DNA of 64,000 bases from Plantago major (Eukaryota; Streptophyta; Magnoliopsida; Lamiales; Plantaginaceae): assembly GCA_026545765.1 (NCBI GenBank), contig CM048840.1:46798580-46862579 (forward strand), read 5' to 3'. Position numbers and translations under genes: made by a program. The notes under the pieces were generated by a model that was given only the letters and a program-made list of their open reading frames with translations, had not been told where the DNA came from and made no database searches. Below are positions 11,601 to 22,855 of this stretch, in pieces; position 1 is the first letter of the stretch, and each line of letters starts with the position of its first letter.

Positions 11601-13369
11601 AATCAGAAGTGATGGTATGTCAAACTGCAATTCATTCACCATGGCTTCATTATCATATGGTGAATCATGTGAATTGGATCTGGAAGGTGAATTAAAGTGC
11701 GGCTCATCCTGATCCTTTTGTGACAGTTTGTATAGTGTGGAGACAATGTCAGAATCCTCCATCACTATACCACCACTTCTCAAAGCTTCTTCTACCAGCT
11801 TGAGTGTGTCTTGTCCAGATTCCTTAGACTTAGGTTCTATCTCAGCAACCTCTGTACTAAGTGTTTCTCCAGAAACCTTAGTAATGGGTGCTTTCTCAGC
11901 AACCTTTGAAATGGGTGCTTGTTCAGCAACCTGAGGTGTGGGTTCTTCTTCAGATACCTCTATTCTTTCAGCATCCTTAGAACTTGTTGCTTCTTCAGCA
12001 ACCTTAGCCCTTTTTGATTTCTGTAGGACTTGAGAGATGACCAATTCATCATCATCAGAGCTCTCATCAGCATTAGGAACTGATTGATCCATAATCCCTG
12101 CGGTTTCTGCAGATAGGGCTTGATGCCTGCCACTACTCTCATTTTTACCAATGAGTTCATCAACAAAGCTTTCCTTGGTAGCATTGATGAGTTCATCAGC
12201 AGTTTTATCTTTTGCAGCATGAGTTCATCTACTGTGAACTTAGCAGCATTGATGAGTTCATCTTCATTGATGAGTTCATCAGCAGTGGTGGCATATATCT
12301 GAGAGTCGACATTCACAACGGGTATGCCTTCTGATTTGCCAGCAGTCTACTTTCGTGAAGTTCTGGGATTTTTTGTCGCAACTGATCCCTCAGATACTTC
12401 GTCAGTCTTTCATTTCTTAGAACCTTTCTGAGACGCAGTAACCTTTTTCATCATGTTTGTATACTCATATTTGTAGAGCAGGTTACTGTTGGCTATGTCA
12501 GCCGTCTCTCTAAGCTCAATGCCAAGCTTCTCCAGCAAGAAGCATATCTTTAGTCCAAAGCTCACTGTGGCTTTTGGCTCAACAAGGCCTTTGACGATCT
12601 TTGGCTCAAAGCTTTGTAGCTTCTTCACAAACTTGACATAGGCATACTTTCCCCAGTTAAAAAGGTTTTCCGACCTAGTTATTTCTTCCTTCATCAGCAA
12701 CATCATCATCCACCGTTCCAAGCTTATTTGGTCAGCTCTACCTTGTAGACCATCAAAGCATATGTGAAGAAGGCAAGCCAAGACATCCCATTGAATGTAT
12801 AGATGTCTGGTCCTTATATTAGCAAGTTTGAACTCAGGAGGAGTATCTGGCTTGTCCATGTTGCAAACATCACTGTACAGGGTCTTAACACCTTCAAGGA
12901 GAGTTTCATCCTTGGTGTTAATCTCGAAATCAATTCCTTGATTTCGGAGACCAAAGATATCACAGAATCCTTGGCAATTAAGGAAAATTTATTTTCCTTG
13001 AACTTTAGTTTTAATGGACATTTCTTCAATGCCATTAGTAATGCTGGTGATGACACGTGAGTTATTATAAAACTCAAGTACATCCAGTGAAGAACATGCA
13101 CTGGGAAGAGCTGAGAGAAAACCCTTGATTTGTGCCTTTTCAAGCATACCAAGGATAGTCCTCCTATCTGCTTGTTCTACGAATACAGCAGAAAGGTGTT
13201 GCTCAATCATAACACCACCCCAAATCATCCTGTGGTTTGAAGTCCAGTTCTCAGAATTAAAATCGCCTATGAGACGATTGTTTGCTATTACTAGCATTGG
13301 TGCTTGCTTTTCAGCAGCAGTAGAGGTAGTAACACTGGTATCCTTAGCAGCAACACGTTTTGGAGCCAT
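7757..13369 (-). pseudogene. Post-pol ORF3 of element 1, multi-exon, degenerate
   Basis: This is the third gene of the element, starting MAPKRVAAKD at 13369 and ending with TGA at 7757. Regions in order are: a conserved N-terminal domain (WTSNHRMIWGG, LEKAQIKGFLSALP, TRHLYIQWDVLACLL, NWGKYAYVKF, to about 12410), a Lys-rich NLS-like patch, acidic Glu/Ser/Thr-rich linkers, a block with LPKHLKCFKKWQRLRCSDL (about 10460), a coiled-coil region, a poly-Glu run, and a conserved C-terminal domain (CINQKNGYWILELKHLLVN, AWRKDKP). Phase-0 introns are visible: exon 2 is 11192-11299 (108 bp), exon 3 is 11001-11111 and exon 5 is 10614-10733. Its intron-1 acceptor is AT instead of AG (11300-11301). Several frameshifts and stops disable it. 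Function is unknown. Position suggests the env-like slot of Sireviruses, but I see no transmembrane segment. Confidence 0.75.
8641..8709 (-). repeat. (GAA)23 microsatellite in ORF3, element 1
   Basis: There are 23 uninterrupted TTC triplets on the plus strand, GAA in ORF3 sense, extending an in-frame poly-glutamate tract. Element 2 has only a short GAA run at the same place, while element 3 has 25. Confidence 0.95.
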
Positions 13370-14167
13370 CTCTTTAAATAAAAGGTTTTTTTTTTAAAAC
13401 AAGAGAAGAGATTATCATGACAGATTAGTTGTTCTTTTCAGAAAAACTAAGAGAGATGCAGTAGATTTGCAGAGAGATTTGCAGAAAGACTTAGAGATAA
13501 ATTTCTGTTTTTGTGTAAGATAAAATGTTGGATTAGGAGAAAGTGAATTCTTTTGAAAAAATCCTATATATATAGCATTGTACTCTCAGCAGACATATAC
13601 ATACAAATTGATTTTGTACATATGTATCTGTGCAAATGCAGGTAAGCGTGGGTAAAAAATCATTTTGCATTAAATGCTTAGTGGGCCACGTCTGAATTTT
13701 TACAGTCCACTAATTTACCGAGAATTGATCTCGTCTGTTAAGATCAAACGCCCATTTCATCAAGGGTCACGTTTGCTTCTTCAGCAATGATCACAATCAG
13801 TAGTTGTAATTGTGCCCAATTAATGAAATTTGGCGAATAGCTTTCTGAATCACATCTCTTTTCTGTGACTAGGGGACAATCTTTGGACTTATATAGTCAG
13901 TTCAGAGACTGTGTGTATCTTATCATATAAATGGAAAGATACAAGACATCAGAGGTGTGGTTGACTGAATACAATTGTACCACATTTATCTTTTGTGTTT
14001 CCCCCTCACTTTGTGATCTCATAGATATCTGAGTACCCGTCTCGGAAATCTTTAAAAAACACTTTTACCCAACCTTTTAGTATATGAGTTCTCGTCTCAG
14101 ATACCCTTTTTGCCTTAGATATCTAGATGCCTGTTCCAGATATCTTTCTCCTTTCTGAGTTTCCATC
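13370..14167 (-). other. pol-ORF3 spacer of element 1
   Basis: Noncoding spacer between RNase H and ORF3. It carries degenerate repeats with the words TCTGAGACGGG and AGATATCTGA just after pol, and a TATA-like site at 13563-13575. Elements 2 and 3 have the same arrangement. No coding sequence is seen. Confidence 0.7.
13563..13575 (-). promoter_or_regulatory. TATA-like site upstream of ORF3, element 1
   Basis: CTATATATATAGG in element sense lies about 195 bp before the ORF3 start codon. The identical 13-mer sits about 171-188 bp before ORF3 in elements 2 and 3. This suggests an internal promoter for ORF3, which is not proven. Confidence 0.45.
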
Positions 14168-16208
14168 TCAGAGATTAGAACTTTTCAGTTCCTTCGGTAG
14201 CTCCATTAACCCAAGACTATGTCTCAAGGTTAAGAACCTGCTTTCTTGCAAAGGCTTTGTAAAGATATTTGCAAGTTGGTCTTCAGTACCAATCTTGGGT
14301 ATCTCTATATTTTCTTTTTCAACATGGTCTCTAATGAAGTGGTGTCTAACATCAATGTGCTTTGTTCTTGCATGATACTTAGGATTCTGAGTTATGGCAA
14401 TAGCACTTGTGTTGTCACAGAAAATCGGAGTTTTCTCTTCATTGATCTCATAGTCTCTGAGTTGTTGTTGTATCCACAATATCTGTGAAGCACAACACCC
14501 AGCAACTATATATTCAAATTTCCGCAGTAGATGTGGCAATTGAGTTTTGTTTCTTGCTGAACCATGATATTAATCTGGCACCAAGAAATTTACAAGTTCC
14601 TGAGGTGCTTTTTCTATCAAGCAATGATCCAGCATAGTCAGCATCAGAATAGCCAACTAAACTCAATCCACTGTCTTTTGGATACCACAATCCAACTTCT
14701 ACAGTACCCTTTACATACCTTAATATTTTCATAGCAATGTTGTAGTGTGATTGCATTGGATTTGTCTGAAATCTAACACACACTCCAACTGCATATTGAA
14801 TGTCAGGTCTACTTGCAGTGAGGTACAGTAGAGACCCAATCGATTTCCTATACTTGTGTTCTTCAACACTCTTGTCAGATTCAGTATAGGTCATTTTGGT
14901 TCCAATGCTCATAGGTATCTTAGCATTCTTTTCAGAAGGCTTTAGATTAAACTTGTTGAGCATATCCTTTGCATACTTTGTTTGACTAATGAATATTCCA
15001 TCATTAAGTTGCTTGACTTGCAATCCTAGGAAGTAGTTTAATTCTCCCATAATGCTCATCTCAAATTTACTTTTCATGAGCTCAGCAAAGTTTTCACAAA
15101 GTTGCTTGTTTTTAGATCCAAATATAATGTCATCAATATATACTTGAACTAAAAGTAGTTTCCCTTCATGGTTCAAAGTAAAGAGTGTTTTATCAACATC
15201 TCCTTTCTTGAAGCCACTTTTCAGCAAGTATTTGGCTAAAGTATCATACCATGCTCTTGGAGCCTGTTTCAGTCCATACAGAGCTTTCTGAAGCTTATAA
15301 ACCATTCTACTTTCTGTGGAAACCTCAAAGCCTGGTGGTTGTTCAACATAGACTTCCTCAGCAAGTTCACCGTTTAGGAATGCACTTTTGACATCCATTT
15401 GATAAACTTTAAAATCATTATGAGCTGCAAAGGCTAGAAATAGTCTAATTGCATCAAATCTTGCAACTGGAGCAAATGACTCATCAAAATCTAGTCCTTC
15501 TGTCTGGGTGAATCCCTTGGCAACCAACCTTTCTTTGTTTCTGGCTATTTCACCAGACTCATTCATTTTATTTCTGAAAACCCACTTGGTTCCAATTACA
15601 GATATTCCATCAACAAACTCTTCTTGCATTGCAGAGATCCAATCTTGATCCTTCAATACTTCTTCTATAGTTTTAGGTTCAATGTTTGAGATGAAACATC
15701 CATAAAGAGAGTATGCATTTCCAGCAATTGCTCTCCTAGTTCTAACCCCTTGGTTTAAAGGACCAATCACATCCTTGGCAGGATGATTTCTTATCCATTT
15801 TATAATGGATTTTGAACTAGTAGGACTAATATCATTTTGATCTGAATGTGAATCAATATGATCTTGACAGGATACTTGTTCAGTATCTGAGATATCTGGC
15901 ACACGGGAAATACCATTGATATCTGACACTTTTTCAGTGTTAGAGATATCTGGGATTGAGTTTTCAGCAATCTCATTCTCATAAATCTCTTCATGATGAA
16001 GGTTCCCAGTAACCTGTTCCTTTTCTGGAATTCTCATAGGAAATTCTTCATCATGTCTTAGAGTCATCTGGTTGTTACTAAGCAATGGTTTCTTTTCATC
16101 GTCACAGTCATCCTCTAAGTGAATGACAGAGTTGTTTCCTTTTGAGGATTCTTCTTCAGAATCTTTAATCATTAGTTCTTTGAACCTATTTAAGAGTTCT
16201 TCATTCAA
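14168..16208 (-). pseudogene. Reverse transcriptase and RNase H, element 1
   Basis: This is the copia-type RT/RNase H part of pol. A long frame (14514-16208, 564 codons) includes the linker before RT, then [34 protein letters not shown] and the catalytic YIDD motif (VYIDDIIFG). It continues into RNase H (GYSDADYAGS, DRKSTSG). A frameshift at about 14520 moves the RNase H end, including the DNTSAIAI and HIDVRHHFI motifs, into another frame (14168-14539). Compared with elements 2 and 3, 42 bp (14 codons) are missing just before [11 protein letters not shown] (near 15612), in frame. The catalytic RT residues look intact. Confidence 0.85.
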
Positions 16209-16237
16209 GGGTACTTTCTTGTTTCCTTTGTAGAAAA

Positions 16238-16660
16238 CTACATGAACAGATTCTTCAATCTTTTGCGTTCTTTTGTTGTAGATTCTGTAGGCTTTGCCCA
16301 GTCAACAACATAAAGATTTCCTTTCCGCCTAGCAACCAAGACTGTCTGCTTTGACTCATTGTCAATTACTTTGCATAGTTTTGACTTGATCTTTACAGTG
16401 TACCCTTTGTCTACCAATTGACTCATGCTTAGGAGATTATATTTCAATCCCTTTACTTGTAGTACTTCAGAGATTGTAAGGGCTCCAAGCTTCAGATTGC
16501 CAAAACCTATGGTTGGATTTTCATCTCCTCCAGCAAATCTAATAATTGGTCCTTTATCGCATTTCCTGTAGTTAACCAGATTTGCTTTGTCTCCTGTCAT
16601 GTGCTTCCCACATCCACTATCAAAGTGCCACTTTGGGTTCTTCCTCAGAACACTCTGCAC
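16238..16660 (-). pseudogene. Aspartic protease region fused by deletion to the post-integrase linker, element 1
   Basis: The frame begins soon after the gag stop and holds the retroviral-type protease signature WHFDSGCGKHMTGD and the following LSMSQLVDKGY and KLCKVIDNE segments found in copia pol. After VVDWA it jumps straight to sequence that in elements 2 and 3 follows the integrase (YNKRTxKIEESVHVVFY), out of frame, and stops. The GAG-pre-integrase and integrase core are therefore absent. The join shares the word gca in both parents, as expected for a microhomology-mediated deletion of about 850 bp. Confidence 0.85.
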
Positions 16661-16678
16661 AAAACAGGAAACAAGGAG

Positions 16679-19224
16679 TTAGGCTCTCATTCCAACAATG
16701 GAACCTTCTGGACTAAAGAATCTCCCTGTAGGAATCCATTTCTGAATGAACTTCCTTAGGGTATTCTTTTGTCTTGTTGGAACATAAGGAGGAATTTTAG
16801 GTAAATGATTAGTGTCATTATCATTTAAAGCTATTTTCCTTCTTGGTGTGTTCCTTGGTGCTCCTCGTGGAGCTTTCAGATACCTGTCAGATTGCTGAGT
16901 ATGCTTTCCAGCAAACTTAGCTTTCCTTGCTAGATTTCTTCTAGCCCTGGCATTCAGCGTGGTCGCAACCTGTTCTTTCTTCCACTTCTGATGATTGCTA
17001 TGCGCAATCCTGGCTTTCATCCATCGCTCTTGCTCTTGTTTATAGTCACGAGCGAGTTGTTTCCCGATGGCTTTATAGCCAATGCCATTTCGAGCACCTG
17101 GTGCTATCTGAGTTCTCTTCTCAGCAGCGTTGCTAGTCTCTGGAACGTCTTTCTTTCCAGAAAACGTGATGTTGGAAAATTTGTCTGCTCCCGCAATTTT
17201 TTCTTTCTGAGAGACATAGCACTGTGGGTGATTACAATTTTCAGTGTTATGTTTCTTTACAGTAACGTTCCCAACAGTTTTCTGTTGGACTTGTTTTTCC
17301 CACAAAGGTTTGGTCGCGACTGCTTTTCCTTTGTCAACAACCTTAGCTTTCTGACCAATGCTGTAGATTATTTGAGAACCATCTTGCTGAGCACTAACAA
17401 ATGTTATTCTTTCGTCACTCTTATTCAGAGTAGTAGAACTATTTGTTTGTGTGTTCAGCCCAAGTCTTCCCTTTTCTGAAGGATCTCTTAAATAAGAGTG
17501 TACTTCAGTATGAGTGTCACTAGCTTTGGCACAGGATTGAAAAGATAGTTCTTTATTTTTGAGTTCCTCATTTTCAGAAAGAAGATCTTTATTTTCCTTT
17601 TGGAGTATATCCATTGCCTTTCTGTGTGACTTCTCCGTCTCATATATCTGTGCTTTGAGAAATGCATTTTCAGCATCCTTTTTCTCAGATATCTTGAGTA
17701 ATTGTGAATTTTCCTTCCCAAGAGAATTCTTTTCTTCTTCAAAAATGTCGGCTCTAGCTCGGACCATTTGAAATTCTCTTTTTAAGAGAACAAGTTCTCT
17801 TCTGAGATATTCTAAATCTCTGATTTCTTCCTCATCACTCTCATAATTTATGAATTGAGAAATGTTGGTTACCTCGTAAGCCATTAGGCAAGGCTCAATG
17901 TTGGAGTAATCTGGATAGATCTCCTCAGCAACCCCACATAATTCCCTTTTCTTTTGACCAAAGTCAACCAATTCATTAGTGATGCCACATAATTCTGGAG
18001 AAGGTAGTTTGGAGTCATCTGAGTCTTCTTCCTCAGATTCTGACTCAATATCAAGAGCATCCAGTTGGATTTGAATCTTTTTCCTTTCTTCAGTGAGCAT
18101 AGCTCTCTGACCTCTCTTGAAGTTTCTTCTATCTTTCTTGTCACCTGTCTTTAGCTTATTGAAAACAGGGCAGTCTCTTTTAAAATGACCAGGTTTCTGA
18201 CAATCGAAACAGATATCGTTTCCGATTTCTGCTTCCTCAGTACTAGATGCTTGCTGAGCCAGCTTGGTCAGCGAGCTTGACAGCTGCATATTTTTGTACT
18301 AGTGATAGTTTGAGCCTAGATTCTCTTTCGACTTCTCTTTGGCTTTTCTTCTCTCAATCTCCCGACTGACATATTTTCTCATTTGCTTTACAGAAAGAGC
18401 ATCTTCCTCAGTCATTTCTTTGGTACCCTTCCTTTCAGAAGTACCTTGTATTACTAAAGTAACATTATGAACTTTCTCAGCAATTATTTGTTCTCTCTGA
18501 GTAGTTTCATAGTTGACAGTAGCTATGTGGGAAAAGAGTTCTATTGGAGTGATATTTGGCATTCCTTGGTTGAAATAAAAATAGTGAGTATGTTCCCAGT
18601 TTTGATTCAAGCTTCTCACGATAGTCTTAACCTTTTCAGAGTTAGAGTATCTCTCACTTTCACCAAGTGCAGCCATTTCACTCATCAATGTTGTGAACCG
18701 GAAATCTAGTTCTTCAAGAGTCTATGTGGAACCTTGTTTAAAGTTTTGGAATTTGAGCTTCAAAACTTCGAACTTATTTTCCTTTGTTTTCTCAGTGCCG
18801 GCACAGATTTCTTCAATAAGTTGCCAGGCCACTTTCGCCGTTTTTGCACCCCACAGTTTACACTGTATGTGATCTGGAGTGGAACGTATGATGATATTGC
18901 GAGCCTACCATCCAGTCGATTTCTCTTGGCATCTTCCGATGTCCAGAGCTCTCTAGGCTTTGGCTCGTAAACAACTTGACCAAGAGGGTCTTCCTTTGGT
19001 TGACCTTTTGTTTGTGAGGAACCACCACTTGGTTCTTCATCAGTGGGAGCTCTGTCTCTACCATTAGAAACCTCCATGACCTGCTTGAGTTGTTGAATGA
19101 CTATGGGGCCATTCTTTATCACTTCGATCATTTCGTCACTGATGGCTTCTAGGCGGAGCATCATGTTGTTCTTCCATTTCTCATAGTTCTCTGGCTTGAG
19201 AATTGGAGCGTCACTTAAAGACAT
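16679..19224 (-). pseudogene. gag of element 1
   Basis: This encodes the capsid/nucleocapsid precursor. The start MSLSDAPILKPENYEKWKNN at 19224 agrees with elements 2 and 3. It contains a gag domain (NQGMPNITPIELFSH), a CCHC zinc knuckle (CFDCQKPGHFKRDC, about 18190), a long coiled-coil segment (about 17550-17830) and a basic Arg/Lys-rich C-terminal part. Defects are a frameshift near 18760-18900 and a CAG to TAG nonsense change at about 18300. The frame ends with TAA at 16679-16681, and pro-pol continues in the same frame after it. Confidence 0.8.
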
Positions 19225-19328
19225 CCTGCAGCAAACACACTAAACATACAAATCAAGTGTAAGTGAAAAGCAGTCAGTGGGCACTTATCTAGGATCTAGG
19301 TTCAGTGCAGAAGGCTTGGGAACCTCCG

Positions 19329-19340
19329 GCTCTGATTCCA
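19329..19340 (-). other. Primer-binding site, element 1
   Basis: TGGAATCAGAGC in element sense lies 2 bases inside the 5' LTR. It matches the 3' end of plant initiator Met-tRNA (TGGTATCAGAGC) with one mismatch. Confidence 0.85.
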
Positions 19341-19342
19341 CT

Positions 19343-20939
19343 TGTTGGTCCAGATAACGGCAAAGGAAAAGACTAGAGGGGGGGGGGGTGAATAGTCTTT
19401 TACAACTTTTGTCAATAAAAACAGTTTCTCAGATATCTAAGAAGATATCTGATATTTAATATCAGAGAGCGGAAGACTTTTCTGTGATAAGTGCACGTGC
19501 TCAGCAAGATATAATCTGTTTAAATACTTAGCAGGATAAAGAGAACGATAAGTAGATAACACGTCTTTTATAGTGGTAGGTGGCGTAATCCTTCAACTAA
19601 TCCACTTCGGCCTTTCTCAGACCTGGAATCCACTAAGACAGATAATTGAGTTCACTTTACAAATATCTTCTCTCAATTCCTAAAATACACTAGGTTCCCA
19701 ACCAAGTGTTCCCCCTAAGTTATTCCCCGGCTACCAGCCAAGTACATCCTATACTCAGAAACCTTTGAGCTGTTCCTTAGTTTCCCAAACTAAGTACTTC
19801 CTATGCTCAGTAACCTTGGAGTTATTCCTTAGTTTCCCAAACTAAGTACTTCCTGTACTCCATGCCGTTTAAGGTGTTGGTTATGAAGGTTTGTCAGGTG
19901 AGTAGTCTTACTAACTTTTCAGTTATTTAAGAATACTCTATAGAACAAGAATCACTTAACACACTTCACAATGTGTGGTGATATGTTCTTTACGGACCCA
20001 AGTCTATGTTAACTGTTCTGGAGAATGAAACTCAGATACTTGATCTTTTGATTCAACTCCTTCACAGATAGCAATGCTTGTTAAGGATCAGAACACTTAG
20101 AACTTTTTTGCTACTTAGAATTCAAGAGCTTAGTCGCAACTGTAAGCTGAAGAGTAAGCAGGTTGAAGGCTTGTATGCTTGAATGAATAAGTTCATTCTG
20201 TGTGTAAGTTCAAGGTGTAAGTTCTTGGTGTATTTTTCAAGCATTCTAAGTGTGGATATTTATAGTTGAAAATCATGCCGTTTGAATAGTATCCGTTAGG
20301 CTTAATGAAATTCAAACTATTGATATATGAAAATAGTACTGCAGAAGACGTTGTCTCTTTTCAGAGATTTCCTCTTTTGTTCAGATGTCTCTGTCTGCGC
20401 ATTTATTGCATTGTACTATTTTTGTTATGTAGTGCCAACGGAACTATGCACACTTTCTGAAGCATTGCATGTCCCTTTCCAGAGACCTTCACATCTCCAG
20501 ATACCTGTTGAAACATTGTTTCCCAAAAACATAGTTTTGTCCAGGATATCTGAGGGTAGTTTTCTGTGGGCACTTTTCCTCGTTCTGAAATCTTGTGTTC
20601 TCAGATATCTTTTGTGAAACCTGTTTATTGAAAAACACTTGTTTCTTCAAGATATCTGGACATAGGTATCTAATGACCTTCGTCTTCAGCAATCTTGTGC
20701 AGTCTTCAAATCTTCAAATTTGTTGAACACTTCTGCCGGATGCCTTCTTCTTGGTCTTCTTCAAAGATATAAAAATTAAATTCAGAGACCTAACATCCTA
20801 TACAAGATTTGCTAGACTAATCATACTTAGTGATTTTCCTCTTTTACAGTGTTCAAGTGAACTAAGAGTACTAAGCACCTTTCTGAGCTAAGATAAGTCA
20901 TTAGGTTGCTGATCGAAATCTAAACAGATATTCCTAACA
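19343..20939 (-). repeat. Element 1 5' LTR
   Basis: The LTR is 1597 bp, TG..CA bounded, and pairs with 5789-7383. A TATA box TATAAAT is at 20258-20264 in element sense. The hairpin array is at 19693-19861 and a G/C homopolymer lies near its inner end (about 19378-19389). Confidence 0.92.
20258..20264 (-). promoter_or_regulatory. LTR core promoter TATA box, element 1
   Basis: TATAAAT followed by ATCAACACTTAGA-like sequence is conserved at the same LTR position in all copies (6701, 21795, 36214, 48433). It is the likely start region of the genomic RNA, placing the hairpin array in the transcribed leader. Confidence 0.65.
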
Positions 20940-21067
20940 TCTTCTTTCGCGATTTCAATGTTCCGCATTTCATTTTTAAACGTTTCAATTTCATCTTTTG
21001 ATCTCTTAAATGAAAATTTTGTCACCTACTTTATTCACTTTCTTTCATACTTTATCACTATTTATAC
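20940..21067. other. 128-bp spacer between divergent elements 1 and 2
   Basis: This is ordinary AT-rich DNA. It starts with tcttc (TSD of element 1) and ends with tatac (TSD of element 2). No gene. Confidence 0.8.
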
Positions 21068-22743
21068 TGTTAGATATTTTGTTAGAAATATCTGTTTAGA
21101 TTTTGATCAGCAACATGATGACTTATCTTAGTCTCAGAAAGGTGATTAGTACCCTTGGTTCACTTGAACATTGTAAAAGAGGAAAACCACTAAGTATGAT
21201 AGTCTAGCTAATCTTGTATAGGATGTTAGGTCTCAAAATGTAATTTTTATTTTATGAAGAGAAGACCAAGAAGAAGACATCCAAGCAGAAAGCTCAACGA
21301 CATTGAAGACTTGAAGAAAACTGCACAAGATTGCTGAATCTGTTGTTCAGATATCTTAGCCAGATATCTTAAAGACACGAATAGTTTCAAACAAACTGTG
21401 TCACAAGAGATATCTGAGAAATAAGATACATATCTGAAAACAAGGAAAGTGTCCACAGATATCTATTCTCAGATACCTTGAGCTTTAACCACATTTCTGA
21501 AAGAGAAATATATATTGCAAACAAAGTTGTTTCAATAAATACAAGTGGTATCTGAAGAATGAAGATAAGGACGTGCAAAGAATCAGATAACACTAGTCTC
21601 TGATACAAAGCATAGTTCCGTTGACACTAGGACAAAAGTATAGTACAATGCATTTAATGCACGGACAGAGATGTCGAATAATAGCAACGGCAACTTCGAG
21701 AAAAGACAAAACTCACATAAGATTACTATACACAGATATCGATAGTTTGAATTTGAGCCTAACGGATACTATTCAAACGGCACTCAAATTCATCTATAAA
21801 TATCAACACTTAGACAGCTTGAGAGAACACACTGAACACCTTGAACTACAAACGCTGATCGTCTTACTCTCTCTCAGAGCATCTTACTTATTCTCAAAGC
21901 TTTCTGTTGCGACCAAAGCTTTTGATCTTGAGTAAACACTGAAGTTCTAAGTGTCCTGATCCTAAAACAAGTAAAGCTATCTGTGAAGGAGTTGAATCAA
22001 AAGATCAACTATCTGAGATTCATTCTCTTGAACAGATATCATAAGACTTGGGTCAGTAAAATCGAACAAGATACCATACGCTGTAAAGTGTATTAAGTAA
22101 CTTGGTTCACAGAGCTATCTCGATTAATCGAAAAGTTATTAAGAAGCTCATCCGACAACTCAAACCAAAACCAACACCATAATCAAGTGAGTGGGTGAAG
22201 TACTTAGTTTGAAACATCGTGAATAACTCCAAGGTTACCGAGTATAGGAAGTACTTGATTTGGGAAACTAAGGAATAACTCCAAGGTTATTGAGTATAGG
22301 AAGTACTTAGCTTGGGAAGCTAGGAATAACTCAAAGGTTTTAGTATAGGAAGTACTTGGTCAGAAAGCCGGGAACAACTCAGGGGAACATTTGGTTGGGA
22401 ACCAACGTTAAGAATCTTAGAATAGGATTATTGTAAGGAGAACTCAATTATCTGTTCTAGTGAATTCTAGGTCTCGATAGACGAAGTGGATTAGTTGGAG
22501 GATTACGGCACCTCCAGATACCACTATACTTGCCGTGTCATTTACCTTCTCAGATTTACATTTCAAGAATACACACACACACACATATTAACTGTTTCTG
22601 CACTTATCTTTATTAAGTCTTCCGCACTATGATTCTAAGTATCAGATATCCATTCAGATATCTGAGAAATAGTTGTTATCGACAAAAGTTTTAAAAGACT
22701 ATTCACCCCCCTAGTCTTTTACTTTGCCGTTATCCGACCAACA
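21068..22743 (+). repeat. Element 2 5' LTR
   Basis: 1676 bp, TGTTAG..CCAACA. TATA box at 21795-21801. The hairpin unit array (about 22187-22403) is eroded by single-base losses compared with the 3' LTR. A short (ac)n run lies near 22571. Confidence 0.92.
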
Positions 22744-22745
22744 AG

Positions 22746-22757
22746 TGGTATCAAAGG
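22746..22757 (+). other. Primer-binding site, element 2
   Basis: TGGTATCAAAGG, 2 bases after the 5' LTR. The first 8 bases match the initiator Met-tRNA complement and the rest is mutated. Confidence 0.75.
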
Positions 22758-22855
22758 TGAGGTTCACCACCTTCAGACGAACCTAGATCCCAGATAGGTG
22801 AAGGAACTTTGTCCACTTTTGAGGACTATTTAATTTGTGTGTTAAGTGTGCAGGT

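Larger units (their letters stand above)
5789..20939 (-). mobile_element. Sirevirus-type Ty1/copia retrotransposon, element 1
   Basis: This is a full-length LTR retrotransposon on the minus strand, 15.15 kb. Both outer ends are TG..CA-type (TGTTGG at 5789, CTAACA ending at 20939). The 5-bp target duplication tcttc sits at 5784-5788 and 20940-20944. Order in its own sense is 5' LTR, PBS, gag, protease, RT, RNase H, spacer, ORF3, PPT, 3' LTR. The pol order and the conserved RT context ([42 protein letters not shown]) place it in the Sirevirus lineage. The integrase is deleted, so this copy could move only with enzymes supplied in trans. Confidence 0.92.

Noticed and set aside
21405-22300. Short frames inside the LTRs (for example 21247-21608, 35670-35945, 36166-36354)
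   Set aside because: They recur only because the LTR is repeated. They show no coding conservation and cross the promoter and hairpin leader.
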